Of a stretch of 64,000 bases of DNA, positions 1-9,855 are shown piece after piece. The stretch covers positions 5,098,501 through 5,162,500 of the forward strand of contig NZ_CP081869.1 of assembly GCF_019797865.1 (NCBI RefSeq), written 5' to 3'. Every line of letters begins with the position of its first letter. The first letter of the stretch is position 1. The notes under the pieces were generated by a model. It ran no database searches. It was not told the DNA's origin and was given only the letters and a program-made list of their open reading frames with translations. The DNA comes from Chenggangzhangella methanolivorans (lineage in GTDB: Bacteria; Pseudomonadota; Alphaproteobacteria; Rhizobiales; Methylopilaceae). Made by a program: the position numbers and the translations under genes.

Positions 1-485
1 GGTCCCGGTCATCACGAGAATCGCTGGCCCCGCGGCGAAGCCGAGAGACAGTGCGGTGACGTAGGCCCCATCACCACGCCGCGCTGCTGGGGCGGGGCGA
101 GCGAGGTGATCCAGAACTCCGACAGCACGAACATCGCGCCGAGGCTGACCCCAAGCGCGAAGCGCAGCGGAAACCAGGTCCAGAGCGGCCAGGGGGCCGC
201 GAAGCCGAGCATGGTCGCCGCCCCGAGCGCGAGCGCGAGGAACAGGAGAGGGCGCACGCCGAGTATCGCGGCCGCGCGGGGGATGAGGGGCGTCGCCGCC
301 AGCACCGCGACTCCGCCCATGGCGGTGTTGGCGCCGATGAAGGTTCCCGAGGCCCCGCGCGCCTCCATGGCGAAGGCGAGCAGTGGCACCGACAGTGCAA
401 GGCTCACGCCCGCAGTGGTGATGCAGGCGATCGCGGCGATGATCGGGGGAGTGAGGAGGCTTTTGAAGCTCGTGCGGGCGGTCAT
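1..485 (-). CDS. MFS transporter, N-terminal part (runs off window, frameshifted)
   Basis: Partial inner-membrane transporter of the major facilitator superfamily; substrate unknown. Translation from the ATG at 485 gives about five hydrophobic segments and the motif RFALGVSLGAMFVLSEFW followed by PQQRG, typical of the MFS loop and TM4-5 region. The open frame stops at 12, but shifting frame at the C run at 66-69 continues with a further hydrophobic segment (ALSLGFAAGPAILVMTG), as expected for a 12-TM carrier of about 400 residues. I read this as one missing base in that run, not a short protein. The ATG at 485 is chosen because the longer in-frame extension upstream reads through a repeat. 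Confidence 0.75.
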
Positions 486-585
486 GGCGCGCTGTCTGGA
501 GCACGGCGCGGGGCGGAACGCCAGTGTCTCGGGCGCAATGGGAAAAATGCCGCTGCTGTGGAGACGGCGCACGCCACGCCAACCG

Positions 586-722
586 CTCCCCCCCTTGCGG
601 GGAGGGTAAGGGTGGGGGTGGTTCAGGATCGAGCGTTCTGCGCCGGCGTAGAACGGCGTGACCGTCTGAGCCTCTTTCGGAGCCACCCCCACCCCCGACC
701 CCTCCCCGCAAGGGGGAGGGGA
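586..722. repeat. Inverted repeat with CCCTCCCCGCAAGGGGGAGGG-type arms
   Basis: Two complementary arms (586-621 and 682-722) carry the core ccttgcggggaggg and its complement plus a run of ggtgggggtgg and its complement. They flank a 60-base centre and lie between the MFS gene and the NUDIX gene, downstream of the latter. It resembles the dispersed palindromic repeats common in rhizobial intergenic DNA and could form a long hairpin in RNA. No second full copy is seen in the window. Confidence 0.6.
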
Positions 723-742
723 GAGACCCGCGCCTCACGAAG

Positions 743-1441
743 TCACAGCAGCTCCCGCACGCCCGAAGAGCCCTTCGGATAGAACGGCACGGCGAGATCC
801 CGCTCGAGGCCTTCCTCTATGCGCTCGGCGAGATCTCCCAGCACCGTCGCGGTGATGTTCGGCAGGTCGAGTGTCCGGGCTTCGGCGAGCGTCACCCAGA
901 CGAGCTCGACGAGCTCTGCGTCCGGCGTCACCACGCCCTCCTTCCGCGCCCCGATCGCGCTCGCGTCGGCGGCGAAGAAGCGCGCGTCGAAGCGGCGAGG
1001 GCGGCCCGTGGGGGTGATGGCGCGGGCGATCAGCGTGAGGCTTTCGAGAGACGGAAACACTTCCGCTTCGGCGAAGGAATCCCAGGTCGAGCCAGGCGAG
1101 GCAAAGGGGCCCGATTCGCGGTCGCCCACCAGGATGCCGGTCTCTTCCGCAAGCTCCCGGATCGCCGCGAGGCCATAGGCGCGGGCGCGACTGATCGAGG
1201 GGCGCTGCACGCGTTCCTGCAAGCGGCGCTCGACATGGGGCGCATAGACGCCCGCGACGTTGACCTTGCCGTCGGCGGCTTCCACGCGCCCGCCCGGGAA
1301 CACGAACTTTCCGGGCATGAAGGGCGAGGCCGAATGGCGCTTGCCCATCAGCACCTTGGGTTCGGTCTCCGATCGGTCGATCAGGATCAGCGTGCCGGCG
1401 TCGCGGATCGGCTGGGGCTTTGGCTTTGCTGTCTCGGTCAC
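743..1441 (-). CDS. NUDIX hydrolase
   Basis: Predicted 232-residue cytosolic NUDIX hydrolase, cleaving a nucleoside diphosphate linked to another moiety; the exact substrate cannot be read from sequence. The Nudix box is visible as RELAEETG at residues 95-102, preceded by the FPGGRVE strand-loop at 48-54. I chose the GTG at 1441 over much longer extensions because it overlaps the stop of the upstream DUF983 gene as GTGA and starts just before the first conserved strand (AGTLILIDR). It is the last gene of the rnr-DUF983-NUDIX run. Confidence 0.85.
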   Translation of the reverse strand: MTETAKPKPQPIRDAGTLILIDRSETEPKVLMGKRHSASPFMPGKFVFPGGRVEAADGKVNVAGVYAPHVERRLQERVQRPSISRARAYGLAAIRELAEETGILVGDRESGPFASPGSTWDSFAEAEVFPSLESLTLIARAITPTGRPRRFDARFFAADASAIGARKEGVVTPDAELVELVWVTLAEARTLDLPNITATVLGDLAERIEEGLERDLAVPFYPKGSSGVRELL

Positions 1442-1893
1442 TGTGTCTGCTCGGGCTTGAGGCCGCCGTCGGGGGGCATGTCGTCGTCTTCGCCGCCGAA
1501 ACCATGCATCCTGAGCGCCCATTGCAGGCCGACCAGCGCGCCCTTCACGGGCGGCAGCAGCGCGAGCGACAGAATGACGGTGAGCGGCAGCCACATCGCC
1601 ATGTGCAGCCACACAGGCGGCTGGTAGGCGACCTCGACCCACAGGAGGGCCCCCACCACCACATGGGCTACGATCGTGATGACGATGTAGGTCGGCGCGT
1701 CGTCGGCGCGCTGGTGGTGAAGCTCTTCGCCGCAGGATGCGCAGGCCGGCGTGACCTTGAGGTAGGCGGAGAACATGCGGCCTTCGCCGCAGGCGGGGCA
1801 ACGCAGGACCGCGCCGCGCCGCATCGAGCGCCAGATGGGGCGCGCGGGCGGATCGGCTTCCGCTTCGCTCCCGTGCGCGTAGTCGACGCTCAT
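1438..1893 (-). CDS. DUF983 family zinc-ribbon membrane protein
   Basis: 151-residue small membrane protein of the DUF983 family, function unknown. Cysteine pairs at C32/C35 and C51/C54 form a probable zinc ribbon, followed by two hydrophobic helices (starting YIVITIVAHVVV and HMAMWLPLTVIL). Its start overlaps the rnr stop as ATGA and its stop overlaps the NUDIX start as GTGA, so the three genes look translationally coupled. DUF983 genes often follow rnr in alphaproteobacteria. Confidence 0.85.
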   Translation of the reverse strand: MSVDYAHGSEAEADPPARPIWRSMRRGAVLRCPACGEGRMFSAYLKVTPACASCGEELHHQRADDAPTYIVITIVAHVVVGALLWVEVAYQPPVWLHMAMWLPLTVILSLALLPPVKGALVGLQWALRMHGFGGEDDDMPPDGGLKPEQTQ

Positions 1894-4274
1894 CGCTTTC
1901 CTTTTTTGCCCTTCGGCTTCGACTTAGCGGGTCCCGACCGCGTTTTCGATGCGCCGAAGGACTGAGCGCCGGCGCGCCGCATGCCCCGCTTGCCGCGGCC
2001 GACTGGCTTTCCCTGGCGCCCTTCCGACAGCATCTCGAAGCGGAGAGCCCCCGCGACCGGCGCGGCCTCGACGAGCTTCACCTCGACATGGTCGCCGAGC
2101 CGGTAGCTTTCGCCGGTCGCCGAGCCGACGAGCGCGCGGGCGGCTTCGTCATGCACGAAATAGTCGAGCCCGAGCGTGCCGACCGGCACGAAGCCGTCCG
2201 CGCCGGTCTCGTCGAGTTTTACGAAGAGGCCTGAGCGCGTGACGCCAGCGATGCGGCCGGTGAAGGTCGCGCCCACGCGGTCGAACAGGAAATGGGCGAT
2301 CAGCCGGTCGATGGTCTCGCGCTCGGCCGCCATGGCGCGGCGCTCCGAGGCCGAGATGCGCGTGCCGATCTCGTTCAGCTCCTCGACCGAGACCGCGTCC
2401 GGCAGGCCGTCGCTCCCGAGGTCGAGCGCCCGCACCAGCGCCCGGTGGACGATGAGGTCGGCGTAGCGGCGAATCGGCGAGGTGAAGTGGGCGTAGCGGC
2501 GGAGATTCAGGCCGAAATGGCCGTAGTTTTCGGCGGCGTATTCGGCCTGCGCCTGCGTGCGCAGCACCACCTCGTTGACGAGACTGGAGGACTCCTCACC
2601 CGCGACGCGGGTCAGGATGCCGTTAAAGTGCGCCGGGCGCAGGTTCCCGGATTTCGGCAGCTCGATGTCGAGCGTCTTCAGGAGCTCGCGCAGCGCCTCG
2701 AGCTTTTCGAGCGAGGGCGCATCGTGGACGCGGTAGACCAGCGGCGTGCGCTTGGCTTCCAGCGTCTCGGCCGCGGCGACATTCGCCTGGATCATGAACT
2801 CCTCGATCAGCCGATGGGCGTCGAGGCGGGGCGGGACGACGACTCGGTCGACCGCGCCGTCCGGCGTCAGCACGAGCTTGCGCTCCGGCAGGTCGAGGTC
2901 GAGTGGGCCACGGGCGTCGCGGGCGCGCTTCAGGGCGTCATAGGCGGCCCAGAGCGGCTTCAGCACCGGCTCGAGCAGCGGCCCGGTCTTGTCGTCCGGC
3001 GTCCCGTCGATCGCCGACTGCGCGGCCTGATAGGAGAGCTTCGCGGCCGATCGCATCATCACGCGGTGGAAGGTGTGACGGAGTTTTCGGCCGTCCTTGT
3101 CGAAGATCATCCGGACAGCCAGCGCCGGGCGGTTCTCGGCCTCGCGCAGCGAGCAGAGGTCGTTCGAGATGCGCTCGGGCAGCATCGGAACGACGCGGTC
3201 CGGAAAATAGACCGAGTTGCCGCGGTCGAGCGCCTCGCGGTCGAGCGCGGAGTTCGGCCGCACATAGGACGCGACGTCGGCGATCGCGACGATGACCATA
3301 TGGCCGCCGGGATTGTCCGGGCTCACGTCCGGCTCGGCATGGACGGCGTCGTCATGGTCCTTGGCGTCGACCGGATCGATGGTGACGAGCGGAATTTTCC
3401 TCCAGTCCTCGCGGCCTTTCAGCGTCGCGGGCTTGGCGTCTTCGGCCTCGGCGAGCGTCTCGCGCGAAAACACGTGCGGGATGTTGTGCGCGTGGATCGC
3501 GATGAGGCTGACCGCCTTCTCGTTGGACAGCGAACCGAGCTTTTCGCGAACGCGGGCGGCGGGCAGGCCATAGTGCTTGCGGGACTTCAGCAGGTCGGCG
3601 GCCACGAGGTCGCCGTCCTTCGCGCCGTCGGCGTCCTCGGCGGCGATCTGCAATTCGCGGCCGGCGTTGCGCTTGTCGACCGGCTGGAGGCGGCCCGAGC
3701 CGTCCGGCAGCGCCCGGAACACGCCGAGCACCCGGGCCGACTGCTTCGACAGGATCTTGATCACCCGTCCTTCGTGCGTCGGCTCGCCGGGCTCGGCGTC
3801 CTCGACCGGCGTCACGCGGATCAGCACGCGGTCGCCCACTCCCGGCGCGACGCCGGGCCTGCGCCCGCTCGACGACGTCAGGACAAGGATCTTGGGCGCC
3901 TTGCCCAAGTCGTCTTCGTCCCAGTCGGCGGGCTCGGCGATCAGTTCTCCATGGCCGTCGCGGCCGGTGACGTCGGCGAGGGTGACGTTCGGCAGGTATC
4001 CGGCGCGGCCGAGCGTCTTTCCGCGGCGGTTCACGACGCCGTCGTCCTCGAGCTCGTGCAGCATGCGCTTCAGCTCGACGCGCTCGTCGCCCTTCACATG
4101 GAAGGCGCGCGCGATCTCGCGCTTGTCGGTCTTGCCGCCTGACTGCGTGATGAAGGCTACGAGTTCGTCGCGCGACGGCAGCCCGGGCTTCGGCATGGCG
4201 GCGACCGCCTTCGGCAGGCGATCGCCGGCCGGCTTGCGGGATTTCGGCTTGAAAGGTGAGGGCTTCGACGCCAT
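1890..4274 (-). CDS. rnr: Ribonuclease R
   Basis: 794-residue 3'-5' exoribonuclease of the RNB/RNase II family, which degrades structured RNA, including rRNA and tmRNA-tagged messages. Order: N-terminal helix-turn-helix-like segment (about 33-95), cold-shock domains (to about 240), RNB domain with the catalytic acidic motif DPVDAKDHDDA at 300-310, then an S1 domain (about 640-730) and a lysine/arginine-rich tail typical of RNase R rather than RNase II. The ORF is intact. Its stop overlaps the DUF983 start (ATGA). Confidence 0.95.
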   Translation of the reverse strand: MASKPSPFKPKSRKPAGDRLPKAVAAMPKPGLPSRDELVAFITQSGGKTDKREIARAFHVKGDERVELKRMLHELEDDGVVNRRGKTLGRAGYLPNVTLADVTGRDGHGELIAEPADWDEDDLGKAPKILVLTSSSGRRPGVAPGVGDRVLIRVTPVEDAEPGEPTHEGRVIKILSKQSARVLGVFRALPDGSGRLQPVDKRNAGRELQIAAEDADGAKDGDLVAADLLKSRKHYGLPAARVREKLGSLSNEKAVSLIAIHAHNIPHVFSRETLAEAEDAKPATLKGREDWRKIPLVTIDPVDAKDHDDAVHAEPDVSPDNPGGHMVIVAIADVASYVRPNSALDREALDRGNSVYFPDRVVPMLPERISNDLCSLREAENRPALAVRMIFDKDGRKLRHTFHRVMMRSAAKLSYQAAQSAIDGTPDDKTGPLLEPVLKPLWAAYDALKRARDARGPLDLDLPERKLVLTPDGAVDRVVVPPRLDAHRLIEEFMIQANVAAAETLEAKRTPLVYRVHDAPSLEKLEALRELLKTLDIELPKSGNLRPAHFNGILTRVAGEESSSLVNEVVLRTQAQAEYAAENYGHFGLNLRRYAHFTSPIRRYADLIVHRALVRALDLGSDGLPDAVSVEELNEIGTRISASERRAMAAERETIDRLIAHFLFDRVGATFTGRIAGVTRSGLFVKLDETGADGFVPVGTLGLDYFVHDEAARALVGSATGESYRLGDHVEVKLVEAAPVAGALRFEMLSEGRQGKPVGRGKRGMRRAGAQSFGASKTRSGPAKSKPKGKKGKR

Positions 4275-4375
4275 CGCGTTGGCGGACCTGTCCTGTGAAA
4301 GGAGTAAGGTCGACCTCTACGACGTATCCGCCTTAACCGCGAGCTTTCCGACGAGATTGCGGACGAAGGGGCTCT

Positions 4376-4398
4376 CCCTCCCCTGGGACAGGGGAGGG
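4376..4398. repeat. Short palindrome between rnr and the upstream secreted-protein gene
   Basis: A perfect 10-base stem (ccctcccctg/caggggaggg, loop gga) lies in the roughly 155-base gap before rnr. There is no T-run, so it is more likely a small intergenic repeat or RNA structure than an intrinsic terminator. Confidence 0.4.
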
Positions 4399-4430
4399 TA
4401 GGCCTCAGGATGGGGCGATGAGCGGCGCGC

Positions 4431-4802
4431 CTAATTCGGCGCCGCCTTCGCAGCCTCCGGCTCCCCGGCGATGTGATCGAGCAAGGCCACCGCCGCACGT
4501 TCCACCGTCATCAGCGGATTAACCTCGCAGTACTTGTCGACCCAGGCGGTCAGCGCCTCGGCCTCGAACTTCACGTCGCGCCGGATGTCGAGCCCCTCGC
4601 GCCCGTAGGCCGCGCCCGTCATGAAGGCGTGGACCCAGGACTGGAAGGTCTCGGCCCGTTCCTTGTTGGTGAGCCTGGCTTCGGTCCAGGCCCCGCAGGT
4701 CTTGGCGCCAACGCCCCACACCACGTAGTTCTTGGCGTTCGCGCCGGCGCTCAGGCCGAGCGCCGTCGCGGCGCCCAGCGCAAAAAGTTTCAACGGCCTC
4801 AT
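4431..4802 (-). CDS. Hypothetical secreted protein
   Basis: 123 residues with a clear Sec signal peptide (MRPLKLFALGAATALGL, cleavage after ANA near residue 23). The mature part is about 100 residues with two cysteines (CGAW and KYCEVNP) that could form a disulfide. The pattern of a helical segment (FQSWVHAFMTGAAYG), then YCEVNP and an A-rich helix, loosely recalls small periplasmic Rap1a/Tai-like folds, but this is weak. It lies between topA and rnr on the same strand. Function unknown. Confidence 0.7.
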   Translation of the reverse strand: MRPLKLFALGAATALGLSAGANAKNYVVWGVGAKTCGAWTEARLTNKERAETFQSWVHAFMTGAAYGREGLDIRRDVKFEAEALTAWVDKYCEVNPLMTVERAAVALLDHIAGEPEAAKAAPN

Positions 4803-4822
4803 TGCTCGCCCTCCCGAGGCGG

Positions 4823-7491
4823 CTATTCCGCGGCGTTCTTCGCCGGGGCCTTCTTGGCTGTGGCCTTCCCCGAAGCCGCCTTTGAGGCGGGCTTTTTGGC
4901 CGCGGCTTTCTTGGCCGCGGGTTTCTTGTCCGTTTTCGCCGCGGTCTTGCGGGCGGGCTTCTTTCCGCCTCCGCCCTGCGCCGCCTTGGCGTCCACGATC
5001 TTGATCGCCTCTTCCAGCGTCACCGACTCGGCGTCGACGCCCTTGGGCAACGTCGCATTGACCTTGCCGTGCTTGACGTAGGGGCCGTAGCGTCCGGCAT
5101 GGACCGTCACCGGCCCGCCGTCCGGATGGTCGCCGAGCGTGCGGCCAGCCGCCGCCGCGCCGCGTCCGCCGCCGCGCTTGGCCAGCTTGTCGGCGATGAC
5201 CGCGACCGCGCGGTTGAGGCCGACGGTGAAGACCTCCTCGGCCGTCTCGAGGTTGGCGTAGACGCCGTCATGGGCGACGTAGGGGCCGTAGCGGCCGATA
5301 TTCGCCTCGATGGGCTTGCCGGTCTCCGGATGCGCGCCGACGAGCCGCGGCAGCGCCAGAAGCTTCAGCGCGTCTTCCAGCGTCAGTTCGGCCGCCGACC
5401 AGCCCTTCGGCAGGCTGGAGCGTTTGGGTTTTTCCTTCTCGACCGGCTCGCCGAGCTGCACATAGGCGCCGAAGCGCCCGTCGCGAAGGCTGACCTCAAG
5501 GCCGGTCTCGGGATCGGTCCCCAGCACCTTCACGCCGTCTGGGCCGGCGGCCGATCCCTCCTCGCCGTTCATCTCGCCGCCGAGCGGACGGGTGTAGCGG
5601 CATTCGGGATAGTTCGAGCAGCCGATGAAGGAGCCGTATTTGCCGAGCTTCAGCGAGAGCTGGCCGGCGCCGCAGGTGGGGCACACGCGCGGGTCGGAGC
5701 CGTCGGCCTTCGCGGGGAAGACATACGGGCCCAGAATCTCGTTGAGCGCGTCGAGAACCTGCGCGACGCGCAGCTCCTTGGTGGCGTCGACCGCGCCCGT
5801 GAAATCCTTCCAGAAGCGCCGCAGCACCTCTTTCCAGTCGAGCTCGTTGTTGGAGATCTTGTCGAGATCCTCCTCGAGGCTCGCCGTGAAGTCGTACTCC
5901 ACGTAGCGCTCGAAGAAGCTCTCGAGAAAGGCGGTCACCAGCCGGCCCTTGTCGTCCGGCATGAGGCGCTTCTTGTCGAGCTTGACGTATTCGCGGTCGC
6001 GCAGCACCGCGAGGGTCGCGGCGTAGGTGGAGGGGCGCCCGATGCCGAGCTCCTCCATGCGCTTGATGAGCGAGGCCTCCGAATAGCGCGCCGGCGGCTC
6101 TGTGAAGTGCTGCGAGGACTCGATCGGCGCGACGCGCTTCAGCGGGTCGCCCGAAGCCATCTGCGGCAGACGGGCGCCGTCCTCGTCGCCCTCGTCGTCG
6201 CGGCCTTCCTGATAGAGCTTCAGGAAGCCGTCGAAGGTCACGACCGTGCCGGTGGCGCGCAGCTCGACGTCGCGGCCTGAGCCGTTCGCCGCGATGTCGA
6301 CCGTGGTGCGCTCGACCTCCGCCGCCTCCATCTGGCTCGCGACGGTGCGCTTCCAGATGAGGTCGTAGAGCTTGGCCTGATCCTCGTCGAGGCGGCGGGC
6401 CATCTCCTTGGGCAGGCGCGTGGGATCGGTCGGGCGGATCGCCTCGTGGCTTCCTGCGCGTTCTTGGCCTTCACGGTGTATTTGCGAGGGCTGTCGGGCA
6501 GGTAGCGGGCCGTAGTCGCCGCCGATGAGCGAGCGGACGGCCGCGACCGCGCTCGGGTCCATGTCGACGCCGTCGGTCCGCATATAGGTGATGAGGCCGG
6601 TGGTCTCGCCGCCGATGTCGACGCCTTCATAGAGCCGCTGGGCGAGCTGCATGTGCGGTTCGGCGCGAAGCCGAGCTTGCGGCTCGCCTCCTGCTGAAGC
6701 GTCGAGGTGGTGAAGGGCGCGGCGGGGTTGCGTCGGCCGGGCTTGGCCTCCACCTCGCGCACCACGAGGTTCGAGGCCTCGATCGCTTGCTTGAGCGCGG
6801 TCGCGGTCTTTTCGTCGCCGATGTCGAGGCGGCCGATCTTCTTGCCGTCCGCGGCCGAGATGCGCGCCTCGAACACGTCGCCCTTCGGCGTCGCGAGCTT
6901 TGCGATCAGCGACCAGTATTCGCGCGGAACGAAGCGCTCGATCTCCATCTCGCGCTGGCACACGAGGCGGAGCGCGACCGACTGCACCCCGGCCGAGCGC
7001 GCGCCCGGCAGCTTGCGCCACAGCACGGGCGAGAGCGTGAAACCGACGAGATAATCCAGCGCCCGGCGGGCGAGATAGGCGTCCACCAGCGCGACGTCGA
7101 TCTCGCGCGGCTTCTTCATCGCGTCGAGAATCGCCTGCTTGGTGATGGCGTTGAAGACGACGCGCTCGACCGGCTGGTCCTTCAACGCCTTCTTCTGCCG
7201 CAGCACTTCCAGCACATGCCACGAGATCGCCTCGCCCTCGCGATCCGGGTCGGTGGCGAGGATCAGCTTGTCGGCGTTCTTCACCGCCCGCGCGATCTCG
7301 TTCAGGCGCTGCGAGGCCTTGCCGTCGACCTCCCAGATCATGCGGAAGTCGTCGTCCGGATCGACCGAGCCGTCTTTCGCCGGCAGGTCGCGCACGTGCC
7401 CGTAGGACGCGAGGACCTCGTAGTTCGAGCCGAGATACTTGTTGATCGTCTTCGCCTTTGCGGGCGACTCGACGATGACGAGACTGTGCAT
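4823..7491 (-). CDS. topA: DNA topoisomerase I, three frameshifts
   Basis: Type IA topoisomerase that relaxes negative supercoils. The N-terminus (SLVIVESPAKAKTINKYLG) is the TOPRIM domain with DPDREGEAISWH; the active-site tyrosine lies in GLITYMRTDG. C-terminally there is one zinc ribbon (CPTCG and CSNYPECRY), several GPYV repeats and a lysine/alanine-rich tail of about 50 residues, as in alphaproteobacterial TopA. The ATG at 7491 starts the conserved N-terminus. The frame must be changed near 6653 (one base lost before MQLAQRLY), 6505-6510 (two bases lost around GDYGP/RYLPDSP) and 6446-6450 (one base lost before HEAIRPTDP). Because topA is essential, these are probably sequence errors. Confidence 0.93.
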
Positions 7492-7742
7492 GAGGAAAGA
7501 GCCTTTCGCCGGCCGTGCTGCCTTCGGCGGCGGGCGGAAAATGGGAGAGCGGCAGGGGCGTGTCAAATGGCGAGGCGATGGTCGGGCTCGGAACAGAGGC
7601 TTCCGAGCGTCGTCGCCTGCTTTTTGGAGAGATCGGCCGGGCGGGTTTCGGTCGCCTCCCGTCTCGCACGCCAGGTTGTGGCGGCGACGCAATCAATGGT
7701 TTATGAAAATTAGCGACACAACCAATTGAGCCGGGGCCCGAC

Positions 7743-7967
7743 GTGCGAGATCAGAACGGCGATACGATCCCGAAGGGCGGCGAGCATGTCGCGGATTACA
7801 TCGCCGGAATGAGCCGGGACCTCAGCGCGCTCGCGAGACGCAACAGGCTGACGACGCTCGCCTATCTTCTCGAGATGGCGGGACTTGAAGCCGAGACCAT
7901 CGCGCGCGAAGGCGACCAGGACGACACGCGCCGGGCTCCGTCAGACGAAGGCGTCGACGCTTCTTAG
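7743..7967 (+). CDS. Small conserved hypothetical protein
   Basis: 74 residues, charged and helical, with a core SALARRNRLTTLAYLLEMAG that I recognise as the type of short hypothetical protein often found beside topA/dprA in Rhizobiales. No membrane segment or signal peptide. It is transcribed divergently from topA, and its 3' end overlaps the end of the convergent dprA by 27 bases. Function unknown. Confidence 0.7.
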   Translation: MRDQNGDTIPKGGEHVADYIAGMSRDLSALARRNRLTTLAYLLEMAGLEAETIAREGDQDDTRRAPSDEGVDAS

Positions 7968-9071
7968 CGCGACCCGGCCGTCCTCTCGGCGGTCGAGCCG
8001 GCCGGCGAGCTCGAGTTCCAGCAAGACCACCTGCACGATCCTCGGCTGCGCGCCCGACTGCCGTACGAGATCGTCGATCGTCGCAGGCGAAGGACCCAGC
8101 AGTTCCAAGACCTTCGTCCGGTCGTCGTCCGCCGCGGCCGGCGTCTCGAACCCGGCGGCGCCGGCCTGCGCGAGCGAGATCGGCGGCGGGGGAGGCGGCC
8201 CGCGGTCGATCAGGGGGCCGAGCGCTTCGATCACATGTTCGGAGCGCGTGATGAGGGTGGCGCCCTCTCGCAGCAGCGCGTTCGAGCCCTCGCAGCGCGG
8301 ATCGAGCGGGGAGCCCGGCGCCGCCATGACCTCGCGGCCGATCTCGGTCGCGAGCCGGGCGGTGATGAGCGAGCCGGAGCGCATCGCCGCCTCCACCACC
8401 ACCACGCCGAGGCTCATCGCCGCGATGATGCGGTTGCGCCGCGGAAAATCCCGTCCGCGCGGCTGCCAGCCCATCGGCATCTCGGAGACGAGCGCGCCGT
8501 CCTCGACGATGCGGCTGGCGAGATCCGCGTGCTCGGGCGGATAGAGGCAATCGAGCCCGCCCGCGAACACCGCGACCGTCCCGGTCTCGACCGAGGCGGC
8601 GTGCGCGGCGGCGTCGATCCCGCGGGCGAGGCCGGAAACAACGACCCAGCCCGCGCCGCCGAGTTCGTGGGCCAGCCGCTGCGCGAAGCTCCGACCGGCC
8701 GAAGAGGCGTTGCGCGCGCCGACGATCGACACCATCGGCCGTTTGAAGCAGCCGGCGGCGCCGGCGACCGCGAGCAAGGGCGGCGCGCCCTCGGTCGAGG
8801 CCAGGATCGCAGGATAGTCGGGCTCCCCGAGCGCGATCATCCGGACGCCGCGGCGGGCGCATTCGGCGAGTTCGTCCTCGGCCTCCGCGGTCGAGCAGAC
8901 ATGGATGGTCCGCCCGCCGCGGCGCGCAAGGTCGGGCAGGGCCTCTAGCGCCGCGGCCGCGCCGCCGAAGTGGTTGACGAGGTTGCGGAAGGTGCGGGGG
9001 CCGACGTTCTCGGATCGGATGAGCCGGAGCCAGGCTATGCGCTGCGCGTCGCTGAGCCCGGGCATCTTCAA
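7941..9071 (-). CDS. dprA: DNA-processing protein DprA
   Basis: 376-residue DprA/Smf protein, which binds incoming single-stranded DNA and loads RecA during natural transformation. An N-terminal helical (SAM-like) region is followed by the Rossmann domain with SIVGARNASSAG, SGLARGIDAAAHAAS, PRRNRIIAAMS and GSLITARLA motifs. A C-terminal winged helix (about 305-375) is present. It lies 4 bases from the plsY stop and belongs to the pyrB-pyrC-plsY-dprA run. Presence of dprA alone does not prove competence. Confidence 0.95.
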   Translation of the reverse strand: MKMPGLSDAQRIAWLRLIRSENVGPRTFRNLVNHFGGAAAALEALPDLARRGGRTIHVCSTAEAEDELAECARRGVRMIALGEPDYPAILASTEGAPPLLAVAGAAGCFKRPMVSIVGARNASSAGRSFAQRLAHELGGAGWVVVSGLARGIDAAAHAASVETGTVAVFAGGLDCLYPPEHADLASRIVEDGALVSEMPMGWQPRGRDFPRRNRIIAAMSLGVVVVEAAMRSGSLITARLATEIGREVMAAPGSPLDPRCEGSNALLREGATLITRSEHVIEALGPLIDRGPPPPPPISLAQAGAAGFETPAAADDDRTKVLELLGPSPATIDDLVRQSGAQPRIVQVVLLELELAGRLDRREDGRVALRSVDAFV

Positions 9072-9075
9072 CGTC

Positions 9076-9684
9076 CTAGCTTTGGGGATCCGGCGCGGCC
9101 GACTTCTCGCCGATCCGGCTTTCCTCGCCCGCCATCAGGCGGCCGATGTTCTCGTGGTGAAGCTGCCACAGCGCGATCGAAAGCCCGGCGAAAACGATCG
9201 CTGTGATCGAGTCGACGAAGATCGCGAGGAGAAGCGGCGCGCAGAGGCTCGCGGCGAGCGCGGAGGCCGAGGAGTATTTCGTGATCTTGGCCACCGCGAT
9301 CCATACGCCTGCGAAAGCGAGCGCGACTGGCCAGAACACGCCGATCAGGGCGCCGAGATAGGTGGCGACGCCCTTGCCGCCCTTGAATTTGAGCCAGACG
9401 GGGAAGACGTGGCCGAGGAAGGCCGCGGCTCCGCCGACGAGGCCCGCGGTCTCGCCCCAGAAATGGCGCGCGACGAGCACCGCGACGGTCGCCTTTAACA
9501 TGTCGCCGAGGAGGGTGGCGGCCGCGAGCTCCTTGCGGCCGGTGCGCAGCACGTTGGTGGTGCCGATGTTGCCGGAGCCGATCTTGCGGAGGTCGCCCGC
9601 TCCGCCGAGGCGCGTCACGATCACGCCGAAGGGGATCGAACCGAGCAGGTATCCGATGAGGGCGGAGAGAAGGAGGTCGGTCAC
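9076..9684 (-). CDS. plsY: Glycerol-3-phosphate acyltransferase PlsY
   Basis: 202-residue inner-membrane enzyme that transfers an acyl group from acyl phosphate to glycerol 3-phosphate, the first step of phospholipid synthesis. The three PlsY motifs are visible: GSIPFGVIV near the N-terminus, GSGNIGTTNVLRTGRK (about 36-51), and GGKGVATYLG in the middle. About five hydrophobic segments, family-typical length. It sits between the dihydroorotase-like gene and dprA. Confidence 0.95.
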   Translation of the reverse strand: MTDLLLSALIGYLLGSIPFGVIVTRLGGAGDLRKIGSGNIGTTNVLRTGRKELAAATLLGDMLKATVAVLVARHFWGETAGLVGGAAAFLGHVFPVWLKFKGGKGVATYLGALIGVFWPVALAFAGVWIAVAKITKYSSASALAASLCAPLLLAIFVDSITAIVFAGLSIALWQLHHENIGRLMAGEESRIGEKSAAPDPQS

Positions 9685-9710
9685 GCTTTATCGCTCTGCA
9701 CGAAAGAAAC

Positions 9711-9827
9711 TGCGTGCTTCGAGACGCGCCCCTGCGGGCCGCTCTTCAGCATGAGATATCCTTCGCGTGGCATTCTCAACGCCCTCATGCTGAGGAGCCC
9801 GCGAGAGCGGGCGTCTCGAAGCACGCA
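9711..9827. repeat. Palindromic intergenic repeat, copy A
   Basis: Outer arms TGCGTGCTTCGAGAC and its complement GTCTCGAAGCACGCA enclose inner arms with cttcagcatgag and ctcatgctgagg. Four other copies lie at 15490, 38271, 56685 and 58316. It sits between plsY and the dihydroorotase-like gene. Confidence 0.85.
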
Positions 9828-9855
9828 CCTGGCTCGTCCAAGGATCCCGTGCGCC

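Noticed and set aside
586..722. CRISPR array
   Set aside because: Only one inverted pair is present, without regularly spaced direct repeats; no cas genes are in the window.
2292..4142. Long plus-strand open frame opposite rnr
   Set aside because: It is the mirror of the RNase R gene in GC-rich DNA, with arginine/glycine-biased translation and no ribosome-binding site. Similar long shadow frames lie opposite topA, ilvD, argS, gatA and valS.
4823..7491. Programmed frameshifting in topA
   Set aside because: Three separate breaks of different size, none at a slippery heptamer with a downstream structure, in a gene that is normally continuous; similar breaks hit many other genes. Sequence error fits better.
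7941..9071. DprA as a sign of a phage-defence or competence island
   Set aside because: dprA sits in its usual housekeeping place between plsY and topA, with no defence or com genes around it.
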